Positions 34,968 through 46,111 of a stretch of 64,000 nt of DNA are shown here, piece after piece. Within the stretch, counting starts at the first letter, position 1. Every line of letters begins with the position of its first letter. Location: assembly GCA_028641055.1 (NCBI GenBank), contig CM054062.1:273265349-273329348 (forward strand). The letters run 5' to 3'. Source of the DNA: Alopecurus myosuroides. Its lineage: Eukaryota; Streptophyta; Magnoliopsida; Poales; Poaceae. Made by a program: the position numbers and the translations under genes. The notes beneath the pieces were generated by a model that saw nothing but the letters and a program-made list of their open reading frames with translations, was not told where the DNA came from and ran no database searches.

Positions 34968-36010
34968 TATAGACTATATTGGCAAGAGGAATTGCACGAT
35001 GTAACAGGCAGCAGGTTTCAGACGCACTCTTTTCCTATCTAGGGTACCCTTGGGGACTGGATGGGTTTTTAATGAGGCGGCTTGCTGACCCAACTTTCTC
35101 ATATCAAATAAAGAGGTGGTTATTCGTATGTTCTTCGCTCTTAGTATGTTGCATATATTCAGGTCTTGGGGGCTAATTGCTCGAATAGCACAGTTACAAA
35201 CCCAATGACCTGGCCTTGATGCCTATGAGTTATAAGGGCCGATTACTCGCAAACGAGTACGGCTGTAATCTTATAACCGGACAAAGGAGCCAAATTTTCT
35301 TGACTTTTCTTACTTAAGCTCGATGTGACTCGCACTAAAGTGGCATGATTTGCTCGCTTACGATTACAATCAGCCATGAAGCCCAATGGGACTTGCCTGA
35401 CCCTGTTTTCGTATAGACGTAACAACATGATATCCACGCGAAAGCCGGCTTATAGTACAAGATAGTCAAAAGGGTCATCCAAACCACAAGTTATGCAGAG
35501 TACAGGGCTAACAGCCGGAAACTCAACGTTTATCAAGCATAACTTCAATACCTATGTGAAACGGCTCTGGGTTTGGGCTTAGCGGCAAACAACTTGTTCT
35601 CTTGGAAAGACCACACATCCCAGACTCGGAATTCCGGGTCTTGAGGACTGAGGGTTTTGAAAAAGAAAAAGTTGCTCAGTTGCTAAAACTCAAAAAACCC
35701 AAACATCCGAGTCTTGGGGACTTGGGGACTTAGAGAAAAGTCCGCTTGTCAAAACCCATGAAACTCGGAAACCGAGTCTCACAAAAGGAACCATAAAGAA
35801 AGTCGGATATCAAGAACAAGTGGGCTCAAAAGTAGATAAATTTAAAATCATCCAAACGTTCAGAAGAGGCACACGGTGTATCAAGAACTTAAAGTGCATT
35901 ACAAATTTCGGTACTAGTATCAAAGGTGCACAGGCGCATCATCAAAAAATGATTGTTTAAATGGCCCATTGGCCGATTGACGCATACGAAACGGCATCAG
36001 GTAGCAGGTA
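34968..36010. other. Noncoding stretch between pol and the antisense gene
   Basis: No ORF of interest. Pol ends at 34967 going right and the antisense gene ends at 36011 going left, so this ~1.04 kb is where the two transcripts would converge. Confidence 0.6.
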
Positions 36011-39000
36011 TCACTCGGCATTCTGGGCTGCGGCATCCATCTTCTCCTTTCCCTTTCTATTACCCTTGGTAGCAGCAGCACCCGGATCAGCAGCAGTGCC
36101 GGCTCGCGCAGGAGGACGGACGACTGGTGTGGAGGTAGCAGGCGCAGAATCGGCTTCAGCCTTCTTCTTTGCGGCTTCCTCCATCAACTTGGCAGCTTCC
36201 TCCTTCCATCGGGCTAGCATATCGTAGGGCTTGGGAAGATCCGACTTAACCGCTTCACCATCAGCATCATATGCAGGGACAATGGAACTGACATCCAAGC
36301 CGTCAGCAATCACGCTGGCCGGGTAACGGACTTCCTTCTGGATGGCCTTGAAATCCTTCGCGGAAAACTTGGACCCATCACGGTTGAATTCCGGAAACCC
36401 GCCCATAAGCTTGGCTGGCTCGAGCTTAGGAAAATAAGCCTTAGCCAGCGCAAGCCCCCGGGTTACTCCAACCCGGCAGGACGAGCGCTTCCAATGCCAA
36501 ATCCACTCGGGAATAGTGGAGCAGGCGTCCAGCATTCTCTTCAGGTCGACATGCCCAACACCCGGCCACCGTAGTTCTTGAAGGATCCATTTGGTTCCGG
36601 CACATAGCTGCCGGATAACGCTCTTGATGGTTTTCAGCCTGGCAATATCATCTTCGTCCGGCATTACTTCATCCGGACCTGCAGAAAGAAATGGAAACAC
36701 GAGTAAGGAAACCCCGGCTATTTATCAGAAGGATAACCCGGATTATGAATATTATGCTAAGAATCATACCGAGCAAAGCGCGATACGTATCAGCAATCTG
36801 AACAGAAAGGTTCGTTAGATTATCTTCTGCTGCATGATCCCTCCTCCTATACTTCCTCGTGATCTTCCCACTCCTCCTGGCCTCAGCTTCGGCCGCCTCA
36901 CGCAGAGCCACCTCCTTCTCAATGAGCTTGGTGGCCTTTGCCAATTTCTTCTCAGATTGGGTCACGAAGGACTGCACGGACGCAAGGAAGGATTAGCCGG
37001 GTAAAAAGCAAGTTATCAGTCGGTTATACCGTAAAGTTCCAAGCAAATTATCAATCAATTCACTCGGAACTTGGGGACTAGATAAGGACACAAGCAATAT
37101 TATTCGGGTTTACCTCGTGTTTGGCTATTAAAGCTTCCAAGATATTTTCTTCATCAGCCCTCAAGGTGTGCAGGGCTTCGAGCATCTGGGCAAACGTCAT
37201 GTCTTCGGGTCGGACACCAGAAGAGCCGGCCGCTTGGTCGCTTGGTCGGTGAACTTCCCCCGACTTTGGGGTCGAGACCCGGACGGTCTGGGTATCCGGG
37301 TTTGGAGAACCCATCCTCGTGTCCGGGACCTCGATCTCCTCGTCCACTGCTTCGGATGACTCTGGAGACCCGGCGGCCTGGTGAACTGGATCGCCCAAGG
37401 GGCCTTGTTCCTGGTTGTTCTCAGCGCCACCGCCAGTCGCGACGTCCATGTTATCAGTCGGCCCCTCCGTCTCCCGGTTATCCGTCTCCATGTTCTCCGG
37501 GTCACTGATCGTGACTCGGGCGCTAAGGAAAAGAGAGGAATAGTCAACAACAGCGGATGAAAATGATCAAGTGCGCGAGGATATCATACAGCGGAGACTT
37601 ACCCGGTGTTCATAGCGTAATCCGGCGGGAGTTCACTGCTGGAAGCCGATGAGATTGTCATAGGAGCTGATAGCGGAACCCTGAGCTGCCCGGCCAAAGG
37701 ATGGTTGGGGAAGGGGTGACGCGGAGGAGATTTGGAGGGGCGAGGAGGAGGAGTACCGGCCCGGCGGTTTGGTGAGGTGGAGATACCCGGATTTAGGGGA
37801 TCGTCGCCCGGTGAACTCCGGGTCACCCCGCGCTTGGTCGGGAGAGAGTCCTTCAAGTGCGATGAGTGTGACAACTGTTGGTTAAGTTTACGCATGTTAT
37901 CGAAGGAGTAAGGTTCAGAGGACATAGAAGAGAAGGGAACCTTGGATACCACCCCTCTGGCCTTCCTCTTGGCCCCAACTGTTACTTCTTGATCAGATTC
38001 GGTGGCCTCCGGGTCATCCTCATCCTTCTCGTCTTCGTCCTCCAGCCCTGCAAGCCGAGTATGTATCGATGGAAAAAGTTAAATAAGTGAGGAAAATTAT
38101 GCAAGTGAAGATGACACAAGATCCGGATAAATACCCTCATCATTGTCAGCCGGCTCGTCTTCTTCTTCCGGGTCTCCGGTAGTAGGAGAGGTCTCGACGC
38201 TCCAGAAAGGGTCGTCAGCCTGAGATAAAAGCATGGACGCAAGAATTAGTGGCTGAGTCGAGTTGAGCGTGAGAATAGGCCTACAAGTATTGGGTCTCAC
38301 CGATGGAGCCGGATTCTCCCGGGTGAACGGCGGTAACCCGGCGACGTTCTTGATCACCTCCAACTTCTCCGTCAAGAATCCCTTGATGGTCTTGTTGGTG
38401 TCGCCGGCTGCGTAGCTCTTGGTGGAGTATCGGAGCGCGTCCGTGGTGTGCCCCGAGTAATCGCACATCAGCTTAGTGCGAATAGAGTTGCGCTGGATCC
38501 GGAAATCCACCCATGTCTTGACCAGATTGAGCCCAAGGAGACCTTGGGCGGATAAGACAGATACTTTCGAGAGAAGGGGCTGGATTGCCTCCCTGTCCGA
38601 GTCAGGGGCGAAAGCGTTGAATTTCTTGGAAATGTCGAGGAGGCCCTCCGAGTAACCCGGCAGTTTCTTCTCGCCGGGTGGGGAGGTGTCGTGGCAGTAA
38701 AAGAAGGATAATTGCCAGTGTTTAACGTGGGAATTCAGATTAAGGGTTGGCATTGGTAAGTTCTTACGGCGCTGGATGGATACCTCGCCGCAAGCGAGAA
38801 GTGCTCCGTCACCGCTTTCGCGGCACGGCTTGCACTGGAAGAGTTCAATAAAGATAGCCAAACTTGGCGAGGTGCACAAGTATGACTCGGACAGAACAAT
38901 GAAATGGGTTATATTCAACATAGAGTTAGGCCCTATGTCGAATACCCGGAGACCGTAATGGCTCAGGACTTCACGAAAGAAAGGGTGACCCGGGGGACGG

Positions 39001-39230
39001 AATCCCCGAGTCATGTGTTCGACGAAGCAAATTACCCCGTCGTCGGCAGGCGTGGGCCGGGTTTCGTTACCCGGCACCCTCCAATGGATATCTTTTTGAG
39101 AAGGGAGAACCCCTAACTCGGCCAGCTCTTCTAGCTTGGCCTTCGTGACCGTGGATCGCGCCCAGTTGGCGGATATGGAGTTGGAGGTCTTGGCCTGGGC
39201 TGGCTGCTTCCCTTGCTTCTTGGGAGCCAT
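36011..39230 (-). CDS. Antisense six-exon gene of the Tat element, Transposase_28-like
   Basis: Exons on the minus strand: 39230-38301, 38219-38135, 38047-37603, 37522-37114, 36971-36770 and 36678-36011. Every intron (81, 87, 80, 142 and 91 nt) is GT...AG, the joined length is 2739 nt, and the phase is kept at all five junctions, giving about 912 residues. The ATG sits in a good context (CCATGG). Residues 66-131 (CFVEHMTRGF, PNSMLNITHFIVLSESYL) match what I remember of the plant 'putative gypsy type transposon' family Transposase_28. Acidic and proline/serine-rich linkers follow, then charged coiled-coil-like segments (exon 5 and the C-terminus). Comparable antisense ORFs are known in Tat elements of grasses; their function is unknown. 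No nonsense codon is seen. Confidence 0.85.
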
Positions 39231-39239
39231 GGGATCAAC

Positions 39240-40021
39240 CTTCAAAACACAAGGCAAGAAGGTACGAGAAGTAAGACTCGGAAACCATGAGCTATCCGAG
39301 TATTTGCGAGTGGTACCAAGAAAGCGTGGAAGTTAAGAATTATCCTAGTATCACTCTACAAAGCAAGGTTACAAGTTATCCGGGTATCAAGCATTATTAT
39401 AAAAAACTATGGGGTACTTACGTATTGAAAGGTGTTTGAGGAAGACAGATGATTGCCCATGTATCTACTGCAAGCAAAAGAACCATAAGAAGAGGATTTT
39501 CCGGGTGTCAATGACAGGCGCGGAAAATTTTGGCGAAATGGATCTAGATTGGAAAAGTTGCGGACGATTCTACGGAGAAATTGATGATTGGTGATGATAG
39601 GAGAGTGGTGTGTGACCATCAATCAAGCTATTGGAGGAATTAGCAGGCATCTAAGCGACCTAATCCGGCGCGACAAGAAAAATGGCCCGCGGGTTGACCT
39701 AGATCCAATCTAGAGTAAATCGAAAAATTGCGAGGTTGAACTGATGGATACAAGGAACTTACTGAAGGAGATTGGAGTAGCACGCGGCGGCGGCAAATAG
39801 CGCAGTCTGAATGTCCCTTCGCAACTCCCGGCGGGCCAGACGAGGGTGTGGCGGCGGAGCTTGGCGGCGGCGCGGAGCGGTTCGAAGATGAACGTAGCCG
39901 GTGGCGGTTGTGCTCCGGCGGTGAGCTTGAGGTTCCCGTGGTGGTGTTGCGCAAGCACGAGAGATGAGGAAAGAGGAGGAGCTGGAATGAACCGTTGGGG
40001 GTTGGGCTATCTCCTGGGCAC
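39240..40021 (-). other. 5' leader of the antisense gene, possibly with one intron
   Basis: Between the TATA box and the ATG. A good donor (CA/GTAAGT, first intron base 39762) and an acceptor (TTTTGAAG, last intron base 39240) could remove a 523-nt leader intron. A GC-rich ORF at 39958-39710 overlaps the first exon but joins no coding exon, so I treat it as leader. Confidence 0.4.
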
Positions 40022-40031
40022 CTATTTATAA
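40022..40031 (-). promoter_or_regulatory. TATA box of the antisense gene
   Basis: On the minus strand CTTATAAATAGG, a near-perfect plant TATA box, about 790 bp upstream of the ATG and about 390 bp inside the 3' LTR boundary. No better TATA lies between it and the gene. Confidence 0.6.
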
Positions 40032-40418
40032 GGTGCGGGCAGATAAACCTAGTCCAACGGACGGGAACCGTAAATTTCGGAATAACGGATACCTGCCTGG
40101 ATTTGATGAGATATGCTTTAAGTGCTGGGCGAGATATCCGGACAGAGATAAGGAGGAGATCTTCTCCGCAATATCAGGATCAGTTATCGAGTAAAGTAAG
40201 CCAGATCTTTGACATTCTTATCAGAGCGTTGACCCGGAAAGGGTAAAGAAGGACCTAGAGAAAGCCGGGTTACTATATGGCCACCTTGGAGTTAGGCCTA
40301 GCTGTTTATCAAAGCACCTTAACCCGGCCTCTTTGGATTTGTACGTCTGATATTTTTACAGGGAATAGCAAGCGCTTCAAGGAGGATCCCGTGAAGCCCA
40401 GGCTATTCTGGGGACTAC

Positions 40419-40893
40419 TGATGGAGGGATGATAACCCGGTAGGCCAACGCCAAGGTGTAACTCGGCCCAAAGGACACTGCGTGAGATCCGGCTAAGGAT
40501 AAAGGAACTTTTAGAAGGCCCAAGTTTGTAGGCCTGGTAACCCGGATTGTGGGTTACGGTAAAGAAAGTTAGGGTTTTGTAAGCGGTGTCCGGGTAGGAC
40601 TCAGAGTACGCCTTGGAGAACAGGCCAGGGATCCGGATGCTTTATAAGCCGGCCCCTAGGTTAGGTTTAGAGCCCCCAAGAGTTCGAGCAATATCGCTAG
40701 GTATCGAGTATCCAGTGTAACACGAGAGTTGAGATTAATATATCGAGATCGGAGACTCGGCGACTTGCTTGCCGGCTACCAGATCGCATATCATCATGTT
40801 TTCCTCTGAGCTAAACCCTCTCCCAAACACCAGTGTCGTCTTGCCCCAAGATAAGTTACCCCCGGTAACGTCTGCCGTGATTATCCCACGACA
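40419..40893 (+). repeat. 3' LTR of the Tat element
   Basis: 475 bp. Compared with the 5' LTR it differs at six positions, two of them adjacent (TT versus CA before GATCGCATATC). Preceded by GGGGACTAC as the polypurine-tract candidate. Confidence 0.96.
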
Positions 40894-40898
40894 ACGTG

Positions 40899-41402
40899 AA
40901 TCCTCTATCCCTTGGAATCTAGATGATGGTTGGGAACCTATTATTAAAGTAAAATTGAATGATTTTTATTTCAATTCTCTATGTGATCTTGGTGCTAGTA
41001 TCTCTGTTATGCTTAAGAAACTCTATGATATTCTTGATTTACCACCATTGGAACCTTGTTATTTGGATATTCGTCTTATTGATAATGTTAGAAAGAAACT
41101 TTTGGAGAGAGTTGATGATGTTCTTATCATGGTTAATAATACTCTTTTCCCCGTTGATTTTTCTTTCTTGAATATTTAATACAATGCTTCTTGTCCAATT
41201 GTTTTAGGAAGACATTTTCTTAGAACTGTTGGTTCTGTTATTGATATGAAAGAGGGGAATATTAAATTTCAGTTCCCAGTCAAGAAAGGTATGGAACACT
41301 TTCCTAGAAATAGAATGAAGTTACCTTTTGATTCCGTTATTCGAAAAAATTACAATTTTGATACTTTTTCACTTGAAAAATACTTGATTCCACTTTTCTG
41401 GG
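40899..41402 (+). pseudogene. Protease part of element C, after the Tat insertion
   Basis: Continues the gag frame of C in phase once one ACGTG copy and the Tat element are discounted. It contains an aspartic protease core with CDLGAS (about 40980-41000), interrupted by a stop at 41177-41179. The following codons still read as the protease tail (PIVLGRHFLRT, about 41195-41230) to near 41400. No RT follows. Confidence 0.8.
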
Positions 41403-43510
41403 CCTAGCTAAAAGGCGTTAAAGAAAAGCACTTCTTGGGAGATAACCCATGGTTTTATTTTTTCTTTGTTTTTCTCTGTTTTCTTTGATACAAGAGGTTG
41501 TATACTTCTGTAGCAACTCCTTTGTATCTTTATTTTCATGTTTTAGTGGTGACAAGTAAGGTTTCTGACGAGAGTTGGGGTTGGTTTTCGGATTCTGCGC
41601 AGGAAACAGATTTCAGCTGTCCACCGTAAAAAATCGTATAAAATCCTGGAAGATCAGAATAATCTGACATTGTTTGTGCTTATTCCTCAGCTAATTCTGC
41701 AACTTTTTCGTTCTTTAAGTTTTTCGATCTGAGCAATGTAAGTGCCTCGAAAAAAAATAGTCTTTATAGATAGTTCTGGTTTTGACAGATTCTGACATTT
41801 TTCTTGCATTTGCTCTTTTGCGATGTCAAGTGGATTTCTTTGCTTCACGAAACATCAGTGGATGTAGCTAATATTTGAAAGTATCAATATCACTTGTGAC
41901 ATACAGAACCAATGGATTTTTAATTGTTGCACTAACCCTCTAATGCAAATTACTGTTTGAGTGTGGTGTGAAGGAAGTTTTCAAGTGTCAAGAGAAGAGG
42001 TGATATATGTGATCAAGAAGAGTGCAAGGTCAAAGCTTGGGGGTGCCCCCGTGGTTCATCCAAGAATATTTTTCTAGAAGACTCAATCATCTAAGCTTGG
42101 GGATGCCCAAGGCATCCCCTTCTTCATCAACTATGTATCAGGTCACTTCTCCTGAAACTATATTTTTATTCGGTCACATCATATGAAGTTTACTTGGAGC
42201 GTATGTTTGTTTTTCCTTGTTTTTCTTTTGTTTTACTTTGTTTTGTTTTGTTTTACTTTCTGAAATAATATATTTAGATACTAGCATCCTTGTTTGGGAG
42301 AGAGACACGCTCCGCTTTTTCATTTAAATACTTGATATGCTAGTGTTCTTAGTTTTTCTTCTAGCTGCTGCAAAAATTCCTATTTAGTTCTCGTTTTCAT
42401 TGCATCTCTTATTCAGAGTTGTTAGTTTTGGTAGTGTTATGTGAGTACTCTCATGTTTGCTTTCTGTAGCATTTATAGAGTTTTTGTTAAAGCATGTTTT
42501 GTATGGTGCTTGTTGGGAAAAGAAACTGCTGCTTGAGGTGGAATTTTTAACGGTGCAAGTAGAAGCTTGTATAGACTGTGGCTAGAATTTTTTTCATATC
42601 ATGCTAGATGTTATTTTAGTTTTAAAGACTTGTGGTTATTGAGTAGCATGATTAGCCGCAAATAGCTGAGAGTGTTTAATGTGCCATTGAAAGAATCATG
42701 AGTTGTTCTTGTCATATTGAAGCATAAATTTGTGGTGTTCTCCTTTGGATGTTTTATTTTGTTGACTTGGCGCATGCTAACACCATATTTATGACTAAAA
42801 ACCAGCCACGAATAGCCTTCATGATCATTTAGTTTTTGAACTTGTGGTACCACTTTGATTAATGATGTTTATGTCGCTATGAATGATTACGGCTCTTATG
42901 CTCTCTTGATTTGTCGCTCCCAGTCTTTTTCTAGCCTCCACCTGTATTGAGTATGAGCTCTACTCGTGCATCCAACTCCCAAAAACCAAAGTTTTCCCAT
43001 TGTGTCCACCATACCTACCTACATGTGGTATTTAATCGCCACTCCAAAGTAAATTTCTCATGTGTTACCTTTAAAACTTTCAAAATTACTCCAGTTTTAT
43101 GCTCCTGTTTTAGCTCGTGAGGACGTAAATAGAGAATCTTTATCTCACTTGTTGATTGGACTTTCACACCCTGGACTAGTGGCTTCATCCGCTTGTCCAA
43201 TGATAGAAGGTCTGGCAGCGAGGTGCCCAACCCCAAATTAATAACACAAATTATCTTCACTATTTTTGCCCTTGATTTATCAGTCAAAGCATAATTGTGT
43301 AAACAAAAGAGAAAGGGGGATGACCTTCTAACCAGATGCGTCCTTCTATGGGAGCCACTCTTGTGAAGTCTAGTTGGCTTGTGACGTACTGTATTTTCTG
43401 TTTACCATTCGTTGACATAAGCATACACCTCTCTTAAAATATAGACATTCCTCCGTGGTATGTGATTGTTGGAAGGCACCCAAGGATTCGGTTAGCCATG
43501 GTTTGTGTTC
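41403..43510 (+). other. Long 3' noncoding region of element C
   Basis: Starts with CCTAGCTAAAAGGCGTT and is collinear with the 3' regions of elements B and (in reverse) A. No gene. It stops at a breakpoint near 43505-43510 without reaching a polypurine tract or LTR. Confidence 0.7.
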
Positions 43511-44901
43511 AGCAGCAACGTGGAACCTACACAACACAATCAATTCACTTTGCCCCAACGAAGCAGTGAGGTTGTCAATCTCACCGGTTTTGCTGAACAC
43601 AAAGAGGTTAAATGTATGGTGTGGTAAATAGTATGAGAACAATATGAAAACAACAGTAGAAATGTGGAAACAGTGGAAGCAGTGTGTGTATTATCGGTAT
43701 GAGAAAATGGACCGGGGTCCACAGTTCACTAGAGGTGTCTCTCCATAAAAGATAGCTAACATGTGTGGTGAACAAATTACAGCTAGGCAATTGATAGATA
43801 ATGAAACATGCATGACATAAAGATTAATATGAGATTCATGCGGTCATTACAACAAAATACATAGATCGGCATCCAACTTCATCTATGACTAATAATCCAC
43901 CCTTCGAATATCATCCGAACAAACGTTGGGTATTAAGTTGCAAGCAACGGATAATCACAGTAAGCAAAGTGTGTAATATAAACAATGTAAACGAAGTAGA
44001 CATCGTTGTTTTCTCCCTAATGGCAACAACACATACTCCATCCTTCACGTTTCTGTCACTCGAGCACAGATACAAAGGAGGCATGAACCCGCTATCGAGC
44101 ATAAATACTCCCTCTTGGAGTCACTAGCATCTACTTGGCCAGAGCATCTACTAACAACGGAGAGCATGAAAGATCATAAATAACATACACATGAAGGTAA
44201 CATGATAGATTGATAATCAAAAGACATAGCATTCAATAATCATCGGATCCCAGCAAACACAACATGTAGCATTACAAATAGATGAGGCACGAGATCTAAA
44301 CATGAGGCATAAAGTGGAGAGGACAACCATCTAGCTACTGCTATGGAACCGTATGTCCAGGGATGAACTACTCACGCATCACTCTGGAGGCGGGCATGGT
44401 GGTGTAGACCCCTCCGGTGATGATTTTCCCTCCAAGCAGGGTGCCGGGGAGAGCTCCAGAACTCTCCCGATCTTGGGTTGACGATGACGGCGGCCTCGTG
44501 TGTTTCTCGTGAAAAAGTGGTATATATTTAGGGTTGGCGTATCGGGGGGAATAAATAGGCGAAAGGGTGATGGCGGTGGACGCCCGAGGGGCCCACACCA
44601 CCTCCAGGGGGCACGCCGCCCTATGGTATGGCCCCCCTCCGGGCCTCTTCGGGACTCCGTGGAACCTTCGGGAATTCTAAGACTTCCGGGCTTCGAGTTT
44701 TCCAATTTCGAGAATATTTCCAGAACAACTTTTATGAAACTAAAAACAGTAGAAAACTGGGAACTGGCTCTATGGCATCTTGTCAATAGGTTAGTTCCGG
44801 GAAATAGATAAAAATGCCATAAATTGTAAGGAAAACATGTAGCATAAGACATGAAAACAACATGAAACATCAGAAATTATAGATACGTTTATGACGTATC
44901 A
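43511..44901 (-). repeat. LTR fragment of element D (5' LTR, lacking its end)
   Basis: 1391 bp on the minus strand from TGATACGTCATAAACG (44901) to CACGTTGCTGCT (43511), then broken; about 150 bp of LTR end and the primer site are missing. The target duplication ACCCC follows at 44902-44906. Confidence 0.88.
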
Positions 44902-46111
44902 ACCCCAAAATAGATTGTGCTCCTGGGGTTTGATCTCTTGAATTCATTTGCATAATCCCACATGCAGTTATATTGCTCTAGATCACCCCCCCCCAATATG
45001 TTTCTTAACTAGTCTCATTTCCCTTCTTAGCTTGCTTCTAGATGGTTTCTTGTTCTAGTCTTTCTCAACCACTCTTCAGAAGTTCTTCATGTTCATGTCC
45101 TCATCATTTTTGAAAGAGTCAACGTACTTGTGGGCAACAAAAGGTGTAGTGAATGCTCTCACATGCCATGAACTCACACGAATATGTTCAGGATTATGCT
45201 TCTTGATCATGAATGTATTGGCTCTCTTGTCAAATGATGCCCATATATAAAAGGGCACCCATTCTTACACAAAGCCTTCACTCTCTCCTTGTCATTTGTT
45301 GGTATCCTGATGTCATGCCTAGACAAACAGGTGTACTCTCTGATGGCCTTCCTCAATAGGTCAGCATACTGAAATGTTTTTCCTACTGCAAACTTTGGAT
45401 GATGCAAGTCAGATTCAGGGAAAGGTTTAAAATTCAATTTGACCGTTTCTTCATCAGAATCTAACAATAAAGATCATCCTCTTTTGACACATTATCAACA
45501 TCTAACATTGATTATTTTCCTTTGGAATCATCAACATATGTGTCAAAAAGGACATCATCTTGAGAATTAGAGTCAATGCTCTCTGGCATGTAGTCCTCGT
45601 TAGATTCAGGTTCAGATTCTTCTACAGCTGTTGGCCCTTGTAGAAGTAATACTGTCCCATTTCCATCTGTTGCATCCATGTTCAAAGATCTTGCAACCCT
45701 GCTGGGTCTGAAATCAAGATTAATTGAAAACTGTCCTTGTTGAGATGGTGATGTTATATACTAGGATTCTTCTTCAGTATCCAAGTCAATCTGTTCAAAT
45801 ATAGACTCTTCCTCATTCTCCACTTGCATTGCTTCTCCATCTATTTCCTGCTGCATTTCTGGTGATGGTGGAACTCCTTGCATAGGCCCCATAGGATTGA
45901 TAACTTCAGGCAGTGCAGCCACTGGGAAGTTAACCACATCATCAAAGTCAGTCTTCAATGGCCCGCTCCACTTTACCAATGGAATCTCTTCATCATCAGA
46001 CGAGTGAACAACAATAGGTGAAACATATGATTTGATGCTCTCATCATGATCAAGAAACAACTCCTGAAAATGGTTGCCATTCCTAACATGTGACAGCATG
46101 TTCTCTGTCAT
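44902..46111 (-). pseudogene. MULE transposase relic, N-terminal part
   Basis: Minus strand. An acidic N-terminal segment (46111-45761, block VHSSDDEEIPLVKWS) is followed by a MuDR-type DNA-binding region (45467-45207 and on to 45076: FAVGKTFQYADLLRKAIREY, then KALCKNGCPFIYG). It then runs into DLEQYNCMWDYANEF-type sequence up to the ACCCC duplication. Reading on at 25906 gives a collinear transposase with no gap. Frameshifts occur at a G-run near 44990 and between segments. Confidence 0.75.

Larger units (their letters stand above)
30236..40893 (+). mobile_element. Complete young Tat-lineage Ty3/gypsy retrotransposon
   Basis: 10,658 bp with 475-bp LTRs at both ends, TG...CA termini and perfect ACGTG target duplications (30231-30235 and 40894-40898). 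Order: 5' LTR, primer site, a short leader-protease ORF, pol (RT, RNase H, second RNase H, integrase), a noncoding stretch, an antisense six-exon gene, a purine-poor tract, 3' LTR. The two LTRs differ at 6 of 475 sites (1.3%). With the commonly used grass rate of 1.3e-8 per site per year this is about half a million years. The second RNase H and the lack of a chromodomain fit the Tat lineage. The capsid part of gag is missing. Confidence 0.95.
26852..43510 (+). mobile_element. Element C: Athila-like gag-protease retrotransposon lacking its 3' LTR
   Basis: Plus strand: 5' LTR 26852-28434, primer site 28445-28462, gag from 28631, protease after 40899, and a long 3' noncoding region ending near 43505-43510. 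A complete Tat element (30236-40893) sits inside its coding frame. No RT or integrase occurs between protease and the 3' region, so it was non-autonomous. Its 3' LTR and right target duplication are missing; a minus-strand LTR fragment of D follows directly, which points to a deletion. Confidence 0.85.
25907..44901 (-). mobile_element. Element D: LTR retrotransposon split and largely deleted, inserted in the MULE
   Basis: Minus strand. The outer ends are TG...CA: TGATACGTCATAAACG read from 44901, and ...GCCATCA at 25907. They are flanked by perfect ACCCC duplications (25902-25906 and 44902-44906). Only LTR sequence of D survives: 43511-44901 (LTR start, lacking about 150 bp of its end) and 25907-26851 (the LTR's 3' part). 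The two fragments overlap in content, so they come from two LTRs, not from one solo LTR cut in half. Element C and its passenger lie between them. Confidence 0.85.

Noticed and set aside
39640..39958. A coding first exon for the antisense gene
   Set aside because: The donor near 39762 joins to an acceptor only 10 nt before the ATG, so this exon would be mostly leader; no conserved peptide.
25907..44901. Element D as a single solo LTR split by element C
   Set aside because: The two D fragments overlap by several hundred bases of the same LTR region, so two LTRs are needed.
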